A DNA stretch of 64,000 nucleotides from Takakia lepidozioides (Eukaryota > Streptophyta > Takakiopsida > Takakiales > Takakiaceae): positions 43,276,001 to 43,340,000 of the forward strand of contig CM060731.1 in NCBI GenBank assembly GCA_030704615.1, given 5' to 3'. Shown here in pieces: positions 1 to 10,329 of the stretch. The position numbers and the translations under genes were made by a program. Each line of letters starts with the position of its first letter. The stretch's first letter is position 1. Under the pieces are notes generated by a model. The model worked only from the letters and a program-made list of their open reading frames with translations, ran no database searches and was not told where the DNA came from.

Positions 1-149
1 ATTGCAAGAACGGGTGTCATCAAGAAAGAAGACAAAATTGGCCGTCAAAGTACCTACCCGGTACAGTAACTAATTGTGGGCCCATTAATGCATTCAGTGC
101 CAGGGTAACGGAACCCTTTTCGAGTTCAGAAAAAAGAAACTAATGCCAC

Positions 150-2762
150 ATGTGCTATCCTAGTGGACAGTCCAGGGGGGAAAATCCACGGAAGGGAATT
201 AAATTACAAAACCAATCACAGAGCCAACAGCCAATCATGAGCCAGAATTACCTGCACAGGGTATTTTCCAAGAAGCAAAATCAAGAATTTAGAGGGATTC
301 TGAGCGCAAGAGTCGGCGTCGTTCCAAGTAACGGGCGTCTCGACGGGAGAGACAATCAAAGCTATAGCTTTGAAGCTATGGCAGAAATAACAGACTACAC
401 ACTCGCATTACTACTTACGCAATGGCACAAGGACGGACGAACAGAGAGTATCTTTTCTCTAAATCGATACTTGCAAGCCCCACAGGCTTACAAGCACTTA
501 CCCATTGCATTCTGCGCCAACCATACTTTGATGCTTTGTGCCCTGCAGGCATTTCTTCAGTTGTTGCAACCAAAACCTTTCTGTTTGTCTAGAATGAAGA
601 GAGTGAGAGGAATGGAGGATATCAGGGTGAAGAGCACCACAATCTTACAGAAGCAAACGATTGCTGCACCACAGGCAGTGCAGCTACTGAAGGAGCTGCG
701 ATTGGAGGGATTGCTACGCAAGGACTGGTCCTTGCATCATCGGCAGTTCATGATACAATTTCTTCAAAACTTTGAGCCTCGGACAAGACTTACTCAGGTG
801 AGGGGAGTAGATATAGAGATTACTCCCCAGTACCTGCAGCAATTGTTTGATTTGTCATCAGGACATGTGGATGTGGATGAGCACAGGGCAAGATTGCAGA
901 TAGGGAATCTGTTCCAAGAAGGGAGTTTCTTTAAAACTCAAGGTTTTGCTTGTACCAAAGCCGAGTACCCAGGGCTTAGAGAAGTTGGCCAAATCTTGAA
1001 CGTTCTGTTTGCCATGAAACAGAACCAACAGTATTTGAGCAAGTCATTCACAGAGGAGATCCTGAAAGCTTTAAGGGGAGAGGATGTCGCTTGGGTGGAG
1101 TTAATGTACAATGGATTGGTGGACGAGATGAAGAGGTTACAAGGCACTGCTGCTAAGTCTCCAATCATTGTGTCCGGTCCAATCATTGCTCAAATAATTA
1201 TTGATTCTTGCATACTTGATACTCGGGAAAGAAAGGAGATGGGAGTGTTTGAGGCAGAAACCACTACAATTGAAGAGCAAGGCTCTTCACACAGTGAGGG
1301 TGGACTGGCAGCGCAACACCAGTCTAAGAGACAGAGGCGGGGTAAGACTGTAGTGGCGGTTCCACTGGCTTCACGGAAACCGCATGATAATGTTTCCCAA
1401 GCTCTTGTGCAGGAAGGGGCACAGCAGCACAGAGAGCTGCTACTATTGGAAGCAGGGCCTTCAGAGAGGGAAGAGGAAGTCACTTCGATACCACAGCCAC
1501 CACAACCAATTGACTCTGTCATTTTGGAGGTTCCACAACTAGTATATGTTGTGGCATCACCACCAATTGCTCAGGAAGGAGAAAGGTTGGACATTCCCAC
1601 TACAGAGCAGGTCGTGGCCGAAATTGAGAAGGGTGACCTTCTCTATGAAAACTCTAGCTTGGTAAGGGAATCAGTGATTCCAGAGGTGCAGAGGTTGTCC
1701 AGGGGAAACCCTGCTATGCATGTAATACCCACACCTGTGACGGAAGTACCAGGGCTAGAATATCAAGACACTGCAGCACCTGTGGCGGATGAGGTGGTGC
1801 AGGAAGAAAATCTGGTGGGGCAATGGCCTGAATGGTTCGTGAGGCATCACACTGTTGAGGATCAGGGAGAACAGCAGCAAGCTCACCATGATGACCCTCA
1901 GCAGGCCATGCTTATGAGTTCCATAAGCATGACACTTAATTTGTTAAGCACTTATGTGAAATCCCATGTTCCATCTACCCAATTGGCAGCTTTGAGGGAA
2001 GAACTCAGGAAGGAGTTTGAGGCTCAACTTGCCACTGAGTGTGCAAACAAGGTCGATGAGGAGGTCACTCTCAAGTTACAGCAAGAGTTAGAGGATACAA
2101 AAACTGCTTTGCAGTTGGCCAAAGAACATTTGATTGAAGCAGGCCTTGCGCAAGACCAGTTGCACGAAGCACACAAGCAACAGCTATACCAAATGCAGGT
2201 GAAACATGAGAGCAAGTTGCAAGAAGTGAATGCACTACATACGGAGTTGCAGACAGTACATGAGAGGATGGCCATACAATGTGCTACACTCACAACTACT
2301 CTTCAGCAAACTACATTAGAAGTTAACAGACAAGGGGAGAGATGTACGAAGGCAGAGGCAGAGAATGTCGAGCAGGCGAAACTCATTGTTGATATGAAGA
2401 ATACAATCTGTCGCAATGAGAATACTTTCAAGCAATACAGACAGGTTGAAGCTGACCAAGAGAGGTACATCCTGGAATTGCAACAAACGGTCATGATAAA
2501 TAGAAATGAACTCTCTGTGGCTAACAAGGCTTGGAAGGAAGCCAATAATCTGGCTGCTGCATATGCGAGTTTGGTTGAACCTCATGCAAAGCGCAAGGAG
2601 GCTTTACAGCAGCAGATAGATGTATACAGGCTCATAGAGGAGCAGACTCTCAGGGGTGCCACACGCAACTTGGTGGATAACCACCTTATGCAAGTCTGGT
2701 TAGCACAAAGGGCCGGTGGAAGGCAAAGCACCACGGAAACTCACCCAGGGCGAGATGAATGA
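150..2762 (+). CDS. Unknown long ORF, N-terminal part, coiled-coil C half
   Basis: An uninterrupted 870-codon frame, long for this decayed region. ATGs at 150, 237 and 378 are in frame; the reading looks protein-like from about 378, so the true start is uncertain. Residues about 75-330 are a mixed alpha-type globular region with the stretch LTQVRGVDIEITPQYLQQLF, which loosely recalls the globular domain of plant transposon-associated proteins, but I do not recognise the family with confidence. Residues about 385-600 are Pro/Glu/Val-rich and probably disordered. Residues about 600-830 are Gln/Glu/Leu-rich with heptad-like spacing, a likely long coiled coil. There is no reverse transcriptase, integrase or transposase signature. 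The frame runs into the next two reading blocks by +1 steps, so it is probably one gene of about 1,330 codons with two frameshifts. Confidence 0.6.
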   Translation: MCYPSGQSRGENPRKGIKLQNQSQSQQPIMSQNYLHRVFSKKQNQEFRGILSARVGVVPSNGRLDGRDNQSYSFEAMAEITDYTLALLLTQWHKDGRTESIFSLNRYLQAPQAYKHLPIAFCANHTLMLCALQAFLQLLQPKPFCLSRMKRVRGMEDIRVKSTTILQKQTIAAPQAVQLLKELRLEGLLRKDWSLHHRQFMIQFLQNFEPRTRLTQVRGVDIEITPQYLQQLFDLSSGHVDVDEHRARLQIGNLFQEGSFFKTQGFACTKAEYPGLREVGQILNVLFAMKQNQQYLSKSFTEEILKALRGEDVAWVELMYNGLVDEMKRLQGTAAKSPIIVSGPIIAQIIIDSCILDTRERKEMGVFEAETTTIEEQGSSHSEGGLAAQHQSKRQRRGKTVVAVPLASRKPHDNVSQALVQEGAQQHRELLLLEAGPSEREEEVTSIPQPPQPIDSVILEVPQLVYVVASPPIAQEGERLDIPTTEQVVAEIEKGDLLYENSSLVRESVIPEVQRLSRGNPAMHVIPTPVTEVPGLEYQDTAAPVADEVVQEENLVGQWPEWFVRHHTVEDQGEQQQAHHDDPQQAMLMSSISMTLNLLSTYVKSHVPSTQLAALREELRKEFEAQLATECANKVDEEVTLKLQQELEDTKTALQLAKEHLIEAGLAQDQLHEAHKQQLYQMQVKHESKLQEVNALHTELQTVHERMAIQCATLTTTLQQTTLEVNRQGERCTKAEAENVEQAKLIVDMKNTICRNENTFKQYRQVEADQERYILELQQTVMINRNELSVANKAWKEANNLAAAYASLVEPHAKRKEALQQQIDVYRLIEEQTLRGATRNLVDNHLMQVWLAQRAGGRQSTTETHPGRDE

Positions 2763-3045
2763 GCTCAGACTGCAGGTGCAGAACATTGCCACAATTACTA
2801 TAGACAATGTTTATAGTAGGATAGCGGAGCTACAGGAGGATGTAGACGGCCTACAGACTCAGGTGGAAGACCTGACTTCAAATATCGACAAAAGAGTCTT
2901 TGTACCTGAGGAGCAGTTGATGGCTACTTATTTACAAGCCAGAACTCTAATTTTTCAGTCTTCTTCGCAAGGGGTGCAGGAGATGCCAGTGGTGGAAGGG
3001 CCAAGTATTACCAATACCACAACAAGTGACTGTGCCGGTAGTTGA
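2716..3045 (+). pseudogene. Middle block of the same unknown coiled-coil ORF
   Basis: This 109-codon frame overlaps the end of the 870-codon block by 47 bases and continues its coiled-coil character (IAELQEDVDGLQTQVEDLTS). The previous block loses sense in its last 15 or so residues exactly where this one gains it, so a one-base shift between 2716 and 2755 explains both. A second shift near 2990-3005 moves the reading to the following block. No domain is recognised. It is best read as an internal segment of one broken gene and not as a separate protein. Confidence 0.55.
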
Positions 3046-4159
3046 CCCTGTTGTTACTACAGCCACACCACAGCCACCACAGCTTGAGGTATGGGGGGAT
3101 GCTGCTTTTAACCCACCTAGGACTCTTGCTGCACGAGAGTACAGTCAGGCTATGATTATGCCCTTCAACCAAATTCCCATTGTGTTGGATTTGGCTTGGA
3201 AGGAATTTAGTCCTCCGCAGTCGTTGGCACATTACTACCAGATCATGCGCATTTGGCTGCCAGTGGCAACTCGGACTAAGGTTCTTCCGAACAATCGACC
3301 CATTGAAGATCATCACTTTGCGAGGTACTGGTCTGAAGCCAGTACCATGTTGAAAGAATTAATTGCCTTCCAGGTTGTACATGGGTACATTTATACCAAG
3401 ACCAAGGAGGTAGCAAGTATTGTCATGGGTTGTGGGTTATACTATGCTGCTTGTTTTTTGGCACGTTATCACATTGAGCAGCAGAAGATGCAATCGCGAT
3501 TTCTGAGTTATATCAGTGGGGATCATTGGGTCTTACCTTCAGTGCCACCTCATATGTACTTATATGATGCAAAGGTTATGATGCAGAAGGATTCCCAACT
3601 TCGTTCATGGTTTCATTCGGCTTGGAACAATTTGACAACACAGAAATTTGGCCCTGACGATATTTTCTTTAAGGGCCATGAGGCATGGAAATACTTGCAC
3701 TGTTCCCAAGTCATTGGCACACCACTCACCTATACGGACAAGGAGTTCATGGTGTTCACCAATTTTGCCATTAAGAGCTTACAGCAAGTTGTACAGTGTA
3801 AACTTCCAGACATGGTGGGACCACATTATATGCCCCAACGGATTCCAGTTAGAGTTCGACCGTTAAAACACCTCAGGGGGGACGAGGATTCTGATACTAC
3901 TGTTTCTTCAGCGGACTCTTTTGACATGGCAGAGGACTATGCAATTCAGATGGCAGAGAAGAAACGACGGGGATCTCCTATGCCTGAGAGGTTACCTCGA
4001 TATCAGCCAAAAGAGGGACTGACATTTCCAGGTAGTGCTCAATCATCTCCGTCAACCAGTGACAGGACTCGGGCTCGCATAAGAGTCCTTCACGAGACTC
4101 TCACCATCAGAAAGGTGCTCGCTCACAAAGGTTTGCTAATCCCAAACAGTAAACCGTGA
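3026..4159 (+). CDS. C-terminal block of the unknown ORF
   Basis: A 377-codon frame. Sense reading extends a few codons upstream of the first GTG (LPIPQQVTVPVVDPVV), which shows that it continues the preceding frame. Residues about 30-290 look globular, rich in Trp, Tyr and His (ARYWSEAS, GDHWVLPSVPPHMYLYDA). The tail is acidic then basic and Ser/Pro-rich (GDEDSDTTVSSADSFDMAED), as in a nuclear protein. No polymerase or nuclease motif is visible. The stop at 4157-4159 is followed by a gene-poor stretch and then a PHD-finger relic. Function unknown; a mobile-element accessory protein is the most likely context. Confidence 0.5.
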   Translation: MTVPVVDPVVTTATPQPPQLEVWGDAAFNPPRTLAAREYSQAMIMPFNQIPIVLDLAWKEFSPPQSLAHYYQIMRIWLPVATRTKVLPNNRPIEDHHFARYWSEASTMLKELIAFQVVHGYIYTKTKEVASIVMGCGLYYAACFLARYHIEQQKMQSRFLSYISGDHWVLPSVPPHMYLYDAKVMMQKDSQLRSWFHSAWNNLTTQKFGPDDIFFKGHEAWKYLHCSQVIGTPLTYTDKEFMVFTNFAIKSLQQVVQCKLPDMVGPHYMPQRIPVRVRPLKHLRGDEDSDTTVSSADSFDMAEDYAIQMAEKKRRGSPMPERLPRYQPKEGLTFPGSAQSSPSTSDRTRARIRVLHETLTIRKVLAHKGLLIPNSKP

Positions 4160-4617
4160 GGACACGACTTTTTGAGAGGGGGAGGGGTAAATGTTAGAGG
4201 GCTGCTTGGGGCTTAGACGCTTTTATAAGTTCTGTGGGGTACCCTTAATTTTTGCGCAGACTGAGACCAACAGGAGCCTTAGGGGTGGTAGCAACCTGAT
4301 AAATTGTAATCTGATACTTATTCGATACAAGCACACTGTGTAGAGAGACATGAGTGAAGCTGTGAAATGAATGCATGATTTAACTAGAACTAAGAAGATA
4401 CTGAAGCAATCTGATGCTTCAGTATCAAATAAGGTAAATTGATAACATGAAGGTAAGAAGGAATACAAAGGGGAAGCACAACCATGATACACTAGCTGCA
4501 GGTCATGACTGATTGTACTGAGCGGGCTGAATGCTTAGAGATATCCAACTCTTCTATCTTGGAGTTTCCACCTCGGATAGTGAAGGGATGGGTGAGTAAA
4601 AGCCGCTCGACACCACT
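4160..4617. other. No gene seen between unknown ORF and PHD relic
   Basis: I find no protein-like frame on either strand. The sequence directly after the stop contains a purine-rich run (gagagggggaggggtaaatg, 4173-4192) of the type found before 3' LTRs, but no matching LTR pair can be shown. Confidence 0.4.
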
Positions 4618-4725
4618 ATGCTGGTGTGTGATCGATGCTCAAGAGGTTGGCACATGGGATGCTTGACACCACCTCTTGAGAGGGTTCCTGATGGAGATTG
4701 GTTATGTCCACACTGCTTGGGATAG
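4618..4725 (+). pseudogene. PHD zinc finger, C-terminal two thirds
   Basis: A 35-codon frame reads LVCDRCSRGWHMGCL, then TPPLERVPDGDWLCPHC, then Leu-Gly-stop. This is the standard C-terminal part of a PHD finger: C-x2-C, a His four residues after the second Cys, H-x2-C, a conserved Trp two residues before the last pair, and C-x2-C. The first C-x2-C pair is missing; the frame is closed upstream by a stop at 4597-4599. PHD fingers usually read histone H3 tails. It lies about 260 bases before a possible polypurine tract and LTR, so it may be the tail of a mobile-element polyprotein. It could instead be a scrap of a host gene. Confidence 0.7.
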
Positions 4726-4974
4726 TGGCAGTGGATATGACTAGTGGCAGCTCACAAGACATGGGAGGCCAAGCTCATAGGAGTCAATACCCAAGATCTC
4801 AGGCTCAAGTTCACAGGTTGCAAGACGGCGACTAACGATGGGGCAACTCTTGTACCCGGCCTCTTGATCTATTGAGTTTGAGTGTAGTAGGGACAGTGGT
4901 GGAGGACCTAGTGAGGCTATGGCCACTATCACATCTTGTGGCTACCTGGACTTAGAGGGACCTAAGCGCCAGCT

Positions 4975-4983
4975 AGGGGGGCG
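4975..4983 (+). promoter_or_regulatory. Possible polypurine tract before an LTR
   Basis: The purine run AGGGGGGCG sits directly before a candidate LTR start TGTGATGG. This arrangement is usual at the 3' end of LTR retrotransposons. Only one LTR is present, so the assignment is tentative. Confidence 0.3.
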
Positions 4984-4988
4984 ATTGT

Positions 4989-5115
4989 GATGGACTAGTG
5001 GTAGCCTAGTGGTGGATTAGTGGCTGCACTAGTGGTGGCTAGTGGCAACCTAGTGGTGGACTAGTGGCTGCACTAGTGGTGGCTAGTGGCAGACTAGTGA
5101 TGGACTAGTGGTGCA
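4989..5115 (+). repeat. Minisatellite of ACTAGTGGTGG-type units
   Basis: The words ctagtggtgg, ctagtggctg and tagtggca recur at 10-25 bp steps through about 125 bp. It lies inside the candidate LTR and shows slippage-type expansion. Confidence 0.75.
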
Positions 5116-6124
5116 TTTGGATATATGCACAACATCACTGACCATTGAATCATCCATTTGGAGAGTTTTAGAGCAATTTCAGAATAGCAGATTGTATGAT
5201 GAGAGATGATGAGTATATGGAAGGGTAGATCATTGGATAGTATGATATGAGATTATAAATGTTTGACAAATTGACTCTCACGTACATGTCAATATACAAT
5301 GTAGCAAATAATGTCTAGTTTCAAAGTAACAAACAAGAATATGATTGATTGATACTCATTGATAGAAAGAACACTTACAGACTCTCATACTATCATGTCC
5401 CAAGTAATGCCATTGGATTTCGTCATACTAAATTTTACTTTTATGATCCCTAAAGATATTAAACAGATTAGAAAACTGACAACAAAATTGATGGATGATT
5501 TTGAAATGAACATCTAATGAAGGAAACGAAGTTTTGTTTGGAGATCTCTGTGCACAAATAAACTGCATCCAATCAATTTCATGTCGTTGACCATAAAATT
5601 AGCTACTCTTACACCTAGTCCACTTCTCTTATACTACCTTTTGCTAAAAAAAAAAACTTGTTTTTCTTGACGTTGTTAGGGTTCCAATAGGTCTTGTGTA
5701 GAATGTGATTGCATAGATGTCGGCCCTTTGCCTTGAGGGCAGGGGGTCGGGACACGAGAGGGGCTGCCCCTGTGGTGGGGGCAGTGGCAACAATAGATGC
5801 GAAGGGCTGAAGCACCCTTGACTGCCCAAGGCACTCAAGGAAGCGGAGGCGCTCACTAGGTGGAGCCCCGCACACCGGGTTGCGGTGAGGGTGGTTCCAC
5901 GAAGGGTGGTGGTAGCTTAGTGGGACTTAGTGGGGGTGGCATAGGACTCACCATGGGGGCGAAGACCTTGTGGTGGGAGTCGTGGGGAGTCTTGGGACTC
6001 ATCATGGTCCAATGGGACCGTGGTGGGTGGGCCAAGACTCACCGCGACTCATCACCGGGAGTCGAGGGTTTTCGTGGTGGTTCACCATAAAATGGCATGG
6101 TTGTTTGTGAAACCCCCGCGGACA

Positions 6125-6140
6125 GTCATAGAAGTATATA
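6125..6140 (+). promoter_or_regulatory. TATA box in the LTR
   Basis: The sequence agtatatataggg is the only strong TATA element in the 6-kb region. It precedes the primer binding site by about 315 bases, a normal spacing for a plant LTR promoter. Confidence 0.4.
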
Positions 6141-6444
6141 TAGGGAGTAGTAACCCCGAGAACGGTGCAAGCCTGTTGGTGTCCAAAAACTAGTGAGTAA
6201 GCGAGCGAGCCGGAAAGCGACCAAGGAGTGGGGAGCTATTCCGGACTGCCATCTACCAAAGGGAATTCCCACTAGTTCCAAATTGGCGGAGGGTTTCGGG
6301 GAAGAGTAAAGGGGGACCGTTATGTCCCGGTGAGCAGCCGAAGCTCCGAGTTGGCCCGGCGGCCAAGTTGGGAGTTAGGCGCGCGCATCAAAGCGAGTAA
6401 CTATGACTTGAAGGGGAGCTTACCGAAGTGAGGTGCGCGACACT

Positions 6445-6456
6445 TGGTATCAGAGC
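6445..6456 (+). other. Primer binding site for initiator Met tRNA
   Basis: TGGTATCAGAGC is the classical plant LTR-retrotransposon primer site, complementary to the 3' end of initiator tRNA-Met. It follows the candidate LTR end CA by two bases and precedes gag. Confidence 0.85.
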
Positions 6457-6497
6457 TTAGAGTTCAATACGCGATCGTCCTTGGGATCGGCCTCATC

Positions 6498-7649
6498 ATG
6501 GGGTCGGGCAAGCCAAAGTGAAAGTGGAACGGCCCGAAAGATGATGATCCTGGTGAGCCCGATGGGGGCGACGTGTCACCGAAGCGGCCATTTGAGGAAG
6601 CGATGCATACCTTTGGAAGCGAGGCCGCTCAAGAACGGGAGGAATCTGAGGAGTCCGAGCTTGAGGAATCCCTGAGAGCTCCGACAGACCAACAGATGTT
6701 TCCCCTGCCAGCAACCTTTTGGGAAGGGTTGTTGGCGTAGTTTGGTGGGACGTTGAAATACGTGTTGAAGGCGGCTAATGCCACTTCCACTAAGGCAAAG
6801 CTTAAGGTGAAGCCTAAAGAACCCGGCAACTTCGAGGGCGTCCGAAATCGGAAGGCACTCAACACCTGGCTCTTGGAGCTAGAGCAGTACTTCCGGGCGG
6901 TGGCCAAGTTGAGTGACAAGGATCGGGTGGAAGTGGCTCCCACCTATTTGAGGGGCTATGCTCAACAATGGTGGCAGAAACGCCTTCACGACCGAGGTCC
7001 AAACCCGGAGACCTTGAACTGGAGTGGGTTTAAGGAACTCATGAAGAGACAGTTTGTGCCCCTCAACACGTCCTGGCTCGTCCGGGACAAGATGAGGAAT
7101 TTGAAGCAAACGGATGACATTCGGGGATATGTTCAGGCTTTCAATGTGCTGTTGCTCGAAGTCGCGGACTTGGCAGAACCAGAAATGGTCTTCAACTTTG
7201 TGGCGGGAATGGCCCCATGGGCCAGGCCGAAGTTGGAGGAGTAGCCACCTAAGACTTTGAACGAAGCAATTGAAAGGGCTGAATGTTTCTCGGATGTCCC
7301 TAGGGGCAAAAGACAAGGTCATACGGAGCTGAACCACAAGAAGGTCTGGCGGGAAGGTGACTCCTTCCGACCGGAAAAGAAGTGGGATAGGCCACGCGGC
7401 GACAATGGCACATGGAAATCGAAGGGAGGGCCCTCACATGTCAAGACGACACCCAATGCCCCAAAAGGAAAACCAGGTGTAGCGGCTTATGGCGGACAGA
7501 AGGCGATCTTCGATGGAGTGTGCTTTAATTGCGGGGAACCCGACACATGGCTAAAAAGTGCGCGAAACCCCGAGAATTGAACATGACTCGGGCAACCACG
7601 GAGTTGTCCGAGGATTCCATTAGCCGCTTGGTGGAGGTGGTGGTCGTCC
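6498..7649 (+). pseudogene. gag: Retrotransposon gag (Retrotrans_gag domain and zinc knuckle), broken
   Basis: One frame starting ATGGGG at 6498 carries an acidic N-terminus, the capsid-type gag domain and a zinc knuckle. The domain shows FEGVRNRKALNTWLLELEQY, YAQQWWQKRL, FKELMKRQFVP and FVAGMAPWARPKLEE, the usual Ty3/gypsy Retrotrans_gag pattern. The frame contains stops at 6519-6521, 6738-6740 and 7242-7244. The CCHC knuckle begins CFNCGEP (from 7521) and then needs a one-base shift to give HMAKKC, so a deletion has broken it. The gene packages retroelement RNA. Protease, reverse transcriptase and integrase are absent because the sequence switches at about 7650 to a minus-strand Tnp2 relic. 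Confidence 0.85.
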
Positions 7650-9290
7650 ACTAGGTGAACAACCAGATGTGTCATCACATCAAAAAATGATGGTGGGAAC
7701 TCCTTCTCTATAAGACACAAAGTGACAACTGCTTCAGTTCTCAATTCCTCATACTCTACAGGATTCACCACTTTTGCACACAACTTCTTAAATACACGAC
7801 ATACTCGCAAAATGGCCCTGCGAGGACCACTTGCCATGAGCCCACGGATAGCAAGCGGTGTAATTTGCTACATGAGCACATGATAGTCATGTGATTTCAT
7901 GCCAGACAATTTCTTCTTCACCAAATACTTTTTGAAAGTTGATGCGTAGCCTGTTGGCACTTTCAAGTTCTGCACAATCTCCAGAAAGACTTGTAACTCA
8001 GCCTCAATGAGGACATAAGGGGCAGGAGGCATAATTAACTGCTCTGTCAGGATCACGTTGTAGCCACAATTCCGGGCGCATCCCAAGTAGCTCCAAACCA
8101 CGGCGAACTTTCAATATATCTTTCTCACCAAAGATAGTTTTAATAATATTTTCAGCCAAGTTCTTCTCGCAATGCATTGCGTCAAACGTGTGGCGGATGA
8201 GGAGACCCTACAAAATGAACACATAAGCAATTGAGCATTTACTCATCACAATTTAAACAGAAAACGCAAAAATGTACACAGCCAATTTAAAGGCCATGAA
8301 GGAATAACCTCCCAATAAGGTAAGACATAAAATTGACAATCGCTTAACTCCATGAGTTTTTGCTGGGTCTGTCCTGCTATCTGGCGTCCCTCCGTTTTCC
8401 ACCCATGCAGTGCGAGCTGTTGCAAGCTCCTTGATTTATGTTCCAGTCTGCGTTTTTGGAGGAGTTCCATGCTCAGTAGCGCCATTGAACATTCTTGACC
8501 TTCTATATATGATTGCGGGCCAGAAATCTTGAGTGGCCTAGGAAAATAGTTTTCCCACATATGTGTAACTGCTGTGAAGTCACCCCGGGTCCACAAGCTG
8601 GACAACCAGCATAATCTTTCGTCACTTGACCTGAGAGCAAGCCATATGCAGGGTAGTCATGGATTGACCACATCAACACTGCCCTCAGTGTGAATGCGCG
8701 TTGACCACGAGGACGGGAAACATCCTGAGCTGCAATCCCTCTCCATAGTTCCAATAGCTCTTCCACTAGGGGCATCAGGTAAACATCTACGTTGTCCGAG
8801 GTAACAGACTCCTTACCAGGAATCAGTAGCGCTAACATGACAAAGAACTTTTTGGTCATTAACCACGGAGGCAGATTGTAATTGACCAAGAGAACGGGCC
8901 ATGTGCTCCAACTGGTGGATTGAGCTCCATAGGGATTTACACCGTCTAAGGCCAATCCAAATCGCACAGATCGTGGCTCTGCTGCAAAATTCTCAAATGT
9001 GGTGTCAATATGTCTCCATGCTTTGCTATCAGCTGGATGTCGAACCAACCCATCCTGGCTCTTATGTCTGTCATGAGGTTAGCGATCGATTTACATCGGT
9101 ACATACATTTCAACCTTGGAATGACAGGGAAGTGTCGCAATACTTTCTTGGGCACACTTCCACGACCTGGAATGTAACGGGAACTACGGCACACTGGGCA
9201 AATGTCTTAGCCTGTTTTCGGACAACAACCATACAACACTGCTACTGTGAAGGTACAAACATTCTGACAGTGCTCCAGAGGCTACAAGTT
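7650..9290 (-). pseudogene. CACTA (En/Spm) Tnp2 transposase relic with DUF4218
   Basis: Read on minus from about 9290: a zinc-pair region (ICPVC), RSSRYIPGRGSVPKK, then at 9048-8503 the Tnp2 core with FGLALDGVNPYGAQSTSWST, NYNLPPWLMTKKFF and DVYLMPLVEELLELWRG. The block at 8101-7868 holds LIMPPAPYVLIEAE and MKSHDYHVL. The last block, 7837-7650, is a DUF4218 segment with CRVFKKLCAKV and FPPSFFDVMTHLVVHLV. It is shifted at several places and truncated at both ends. The same protein is encoded more completely at 42946-45517 on plus. The right-hand junction falls inside the gag reading near 7650, so this is either an insertion into the retroelement or a secondary join. Confidence 0.9.
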
Positions 9291-9464
9291 TCACTATAAT
9301 ACAAGCTGGGCTTTTCGACTCTGTATTTGACTCATTTTTTAGTCGTTTGCGACATTTTTACTCCCAACCTCCATAGTCGAACATGCGTGACAAAGGTCAA
9401 GTCGTTTCAGTCAAGCAGTCGAATCCAGATGCCAGGTTCTGACAGTGAAATGTGACAGTAAAAC

Positions 9465-9625
9465 TTAGGGGGTGACGTGTAGGCAACACAATATGACGTG
9501 GATGCGACGTGGCTATGACGTGGCTATGACGTGTAGTAAAATGGTTTAACTGAATTATAAGGTGGATGCATGACGTGTAATGAGTGGCTTAAGCGCAGAG
9601 TGACGTGGATGCATGACGTGTAGTA
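9465..9625 (+). repeat. Cluster of TGACGTG words
   Basis: About eight copies of (T)GACGTG followed by G or TAG occur in 160 bp (for example 9472, 9493, 9517, 9527, 9571, 9600 and 9613), with longer repeats such as ggatgcatgacgtgtag. TGACGTGG is a bZIP-type ACGT-core site in plants. It lies just upstream of the truncated Tnp2 relic, so it may be that element's old subterminal or promoter region. A smaller set of TGACGTGG words is at 61789-61836. Confidence 0.6.
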
Positions 9626-9789
9626 AAGTGGTTTAACTGAAGTGGAACATATTGACTATGTTCCATGATGTTTAGTATATGGTTTGACTGTAAATCAGTG
9701 ATAATGAGTTTGCTTGACTTTGTATAGTGTAATATTCTACTGTGAAGCAGTAAAAGATGACACATTTTAGTAAATATGTTTCACTCTGG

Positions 9790-10320
9790 GGGTGTATATA
9801 CATATATACATATAAATATAAAAATACATACATATATATATATGAATTGGGAGGCTTTTTATTTAATATTGGGGTTTTTTTTGTTTATTACTGTTATTTC
9901 GTTTTTTTCATTTACTTTTAGTTTATATCTGTACGTATGTGAATTAGTGGATATTGTATTTAAATTTTTTGATTCGCTGCACTGCATTGAAAATATATTA
10001 CAAATACAACAAAACATAAAATACAAATACAGGTCGGAACCAAAAACATTTGGATGGCTCAAAACTGGTTTATATCAAGACTGTTTTGCAAAACAAGTTT
10101 TGGCCACATTCTACAAATAACCAACATGAGGGCCATGTTGCCATATCCATAGATCACTGCCCAACTGAAGTCATTGAGTAAGGATAATCTGTTGTGCAGT
10201 TAGGTCCAGCACTATCGTGGACATGTCAAGAGAACATTTGAAATCATTTTGAGAATGAGTTCCAGAGAATGGTGGTGCCAGCTACCTTGTCACCCCAAAG
10301 TGACATCCACTTCCAGGGCT
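9790..10320. other. AT-rich microsatellite and gene-free stretch
   Basis: 9795-9842 is a TA/TACA microsatellite followed by T-rich sequence. No protein-like frame, TIR or RNA gene is visible up to the start of the PPR relic. Confidence 0.5.
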
Positions 10321-10329
10321 GCCTTGACA

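Larger units (their letters stand above)
4986..6443 (+). repeat. Candidate long terminal repeat (Ty3/gypsy-like)
   Basis: The right edge is well supported: the repeat ends in CGACA and is followed at once by an initiator-Met-tRNA primer site. A TATA-like tatatatagg lies near 6130, about 310 bases before the edge, as expected for an LTR promoter followed by the R/U5 region. The left edge is inferred from a polypurine-like run followed by TGTGATGG at 4986. The element's second LTR is missing, so the length of about 1.46 kb is provisional. The 5700-6100 part is strongly G+T-rich with frequent short TGGG words. Confidence 0.4.

Noticed and set aside
5860-6090. Gly/Trp-rich 76-codon frame
   Set aside because: It is a translation of the GGTGG/TGGGACT-rich LTR-like DNA with no other protein evidence.
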